This document shows, piece after piece, positions 62,918-64,000 of a stretch of 64,000 bases of DNA. Both the position numbers and the translations under genes were made by a program. This DNA is from Actinomadura spongiicola. GTDB lineage: Bacteria > Actinomycetota > Actinomycetes > Streptosporangiales > Streptosporangiaceae. The stretch spans positions 62,001-126,000 of the forward strand of contig NZ_QVNQ01000001.1 in the NCBI RefSeq assembly GCF_003432485.1. Reading direction: 5' to 3'. The stretch's first letter is position 1. Each line of letters starts with the position of its first letter. The notes beneath the pieces were generated by a model, which saw nothing but the letters and a program-made list of their open reading frames with translations, searched no databases and was not told the DNA's origin.

Positions 62918-64000
62918 ATGACGCGCACTCCGTCGCACCGTCCGACGGTCGGCACGAGCACGTCCGCGTCACGGTCGCCCGCGGGCACGGCGTCGCGGCG
63001 CGAAGGCCGTCCGGCGACGTTCGTCCGGGGGGAGTGGCTCCGGACGATCCCCGGCCGCATCGGCACGCACGTCGCGCTGTGCCTGGCCGCCATCGGCGCG
63101 TTGCTGGGCGTCCTGACCGTGACGGTCGGGAACGCGCGGGACTCCGTCGAGACGATCGGGCGGGACGCGGGGCCGCAGGTCGTCGCGACCGGCACGCTCT
63201 ACTTCGCGCTCAGCGACATGGACGCGCAGGTGGCGAACATCCTGCTCATCGGCCGCGAGCACCGCCTCGGCCTCGGGTACGACGAGTCGCTGCGCCTGTA
63301 CGAGCGGCGCCGCGCGGAGGCCGACGCGGCGGCGGTGATGGCCGCGCAGCTCGCCGGACGCGACCCGGCGCTCCGCCGGACCGTCCAGGACGTGCTGGAC
63401 GGGCTCGGGAAGTACGAGCGGCTCGTCGGGCAGGCCATGAAGCTGGACGAGCAGGCCGCCCACGAACCGGGCCGACTGCCGCCGGACGTCGTCGAGGCCT
63501 ACCGCGAGGCCACCGACCTGATGAGGCTCCAGATCCTGCCGAAGGCGTACAACATCACACTCGACACGGGGGCGCGGGTTCGGCAGTCGTACGAGACGGA
63601 ACGCTCCGCCGTCCTCGCGGGACGCACCTGGGTCGCCGTGACCGGTGCGATCGCCCTGCTGTTCCTGGTCGCGACGCAGCTCTACCTGGCGCGGACGTTC
63701 CGCCGCGTCCTCAACCCCGCGCTGGTCCTCGCGACGCTCGGGACGCTCGCGCTCACCGCCGTCGCCGCGGGCCTCCTGACGGCCCACGTGGGCCACATCA
63801 GAACGGCGAAGGAGGACGGCTTCGACTCGGTGCTGCAACTGTCCCGGGCCCGCGCGATCAGCCACAGCGCGTTCGGCGACGAGAGCCGTTACCTCCTCGA
63901 CCCGGGACGCGCCGACACCTACGAGCAGACCTACCTCGACAAGTCCCTGTCGGTGGTCTACCCGGACATGGGCGACAAGCCGGTGAACCTGGAGAACTAC
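62918..64000 (+). CDS. GlnX-like membrane sensor protein, partial
   Basis: The frame from ATG 62918 is open to the window end, 361 codons. One transmembrane helix at residues about 50-70 (GTHVALCLAAIGALLGVLTV) is followed by an extracytoplasmic helical part and further membrane segments (AVTGAIALLFLVATQLYLA; LATLGTLALTAVAAGLLTA). This fits GlnX, which passes the amino-acid signal from periplasmic GlnH to PknG in mycobacteria. It is on the same strand as pknG and the VWA gene. Its end and a possible glnH are to the right of the window. Confidence 0.8.
   Translation, partial: MTRTPSHRPTVGTSTSASRSPAGTASRREGRPATFVRGEWLRTIPGRIGTHVALCLAAIGALLGVLTVTVGNARDSVETIGRDAGPQVVATGTLYFALSDMDAQVANILLIGREHRLGLGYDESLRLYERRRAEADAAAVMAAQLAGRDPALRRTVQDVLDGLGKYERLVGQAMKLDEQAAHEPGRLPPDVVEAYREATDLMRLQILPKAYNITLDTGARVRQSYETERSAVLAGRTWVAVTGAIALLFLVATQLYLARTFRRVLNPALVLATLGTLALTAVAAGLLTAHVGHIRTAKEDGFDSVLQLSRARAISHSAFGDESRYLLDPGRADTYEQTYLDKSLSVVYPDMGDKPVNLENY

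Overview
The window looks like chromosome of a high-G+C filamentous actinomycete, most likely of the Thermomonosporaceae/Streptosporangiales type. The G+C content is very high, there are frequent GTG starts and four-base ATGA/GTGA stop-start overlaps, and typical actinomycete families occur (DUF397 proteins with a Scr1-type XRE regulator, ECF42 sigma factor with a YCII protein, PknG with a GlnX-like protein). Species cannot be fixed from the sequence alone.

Layout. 1-233: end of a type I-E-like CRISPR array with an AT-rich putative leader to its right; no cas genes are in the window. 692-2468: phosphotransferase, ASCH protein and a Uma2 remnant. 2707-4746: DUF397 genes, an XRE regulator and a divergent GHKL ATP-binding protein, with two matching inverted repeats between them. 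5258-8998: barstar-type protein, ROK regulator and divergent nagA. 9021-11000: gene debris (sigma-factor remnant, ROK fragment, IS5-type transposase tail, broken ORF) around one small secreted protein. 11102-14102: MFS exporter, YCII protein and ECF42 sigma factor, translationally coupled.

14258-31592 is the most interesting region: a defence-like island. A tightly packed operon encodes a VWA protein, a kinase with zinc ribbon, a DNA2/UPF1-like SF1 helicase, a 546-residue protein of unknown family, a coiled-coil McrB-like AAA+ ATPase and a DUF2357/zinc-ribbon protein. It is followed by an unusual protein joining an Mrr-N-like winged helix, a cysteine-less alkyltransferase-like domain and a HEPN motif, then a small membrane protein and a type I methylase plus specificity subunit without HsdR. 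I read this as a candidate anti-phage or DNA-quality system related to TerY-P and McrBC logic.

31706-43349 is a tandem integration zone at tRNA-Ser(GCT). A decayed ISL3-type insertion sequence with perfect 22-bp ends truncates one integrase; then comes an intact 8.7-kb element bounded by 56-bp copies of the tRNA 3' end. It carries an XRE-TPR regulator, small proteins, an HK97-type capsid protein, a scaffold-like protein, a replication initiator with internal iterons, an excisionase, a second XRE protein and an integrase. It resembles a phage satellite. 44125-45541 is a smaller relic of the same kind at tRNA-Arg(ACG).

45512-64000 is mainly conserved chromosome: hypothetical proteins, a 187-bp tandem repeat, recQ, a HAD phosphatase, two small membrane proteins, a giant coiled-coil protein with a degenerate helicase-like end, a CDF metal transporter, two CorC/CNNM-type proteins, and an operon of coiled-coil protein, PknG-like kinase, VWA protein and a GlnX-like sensor that runs off the right edge.
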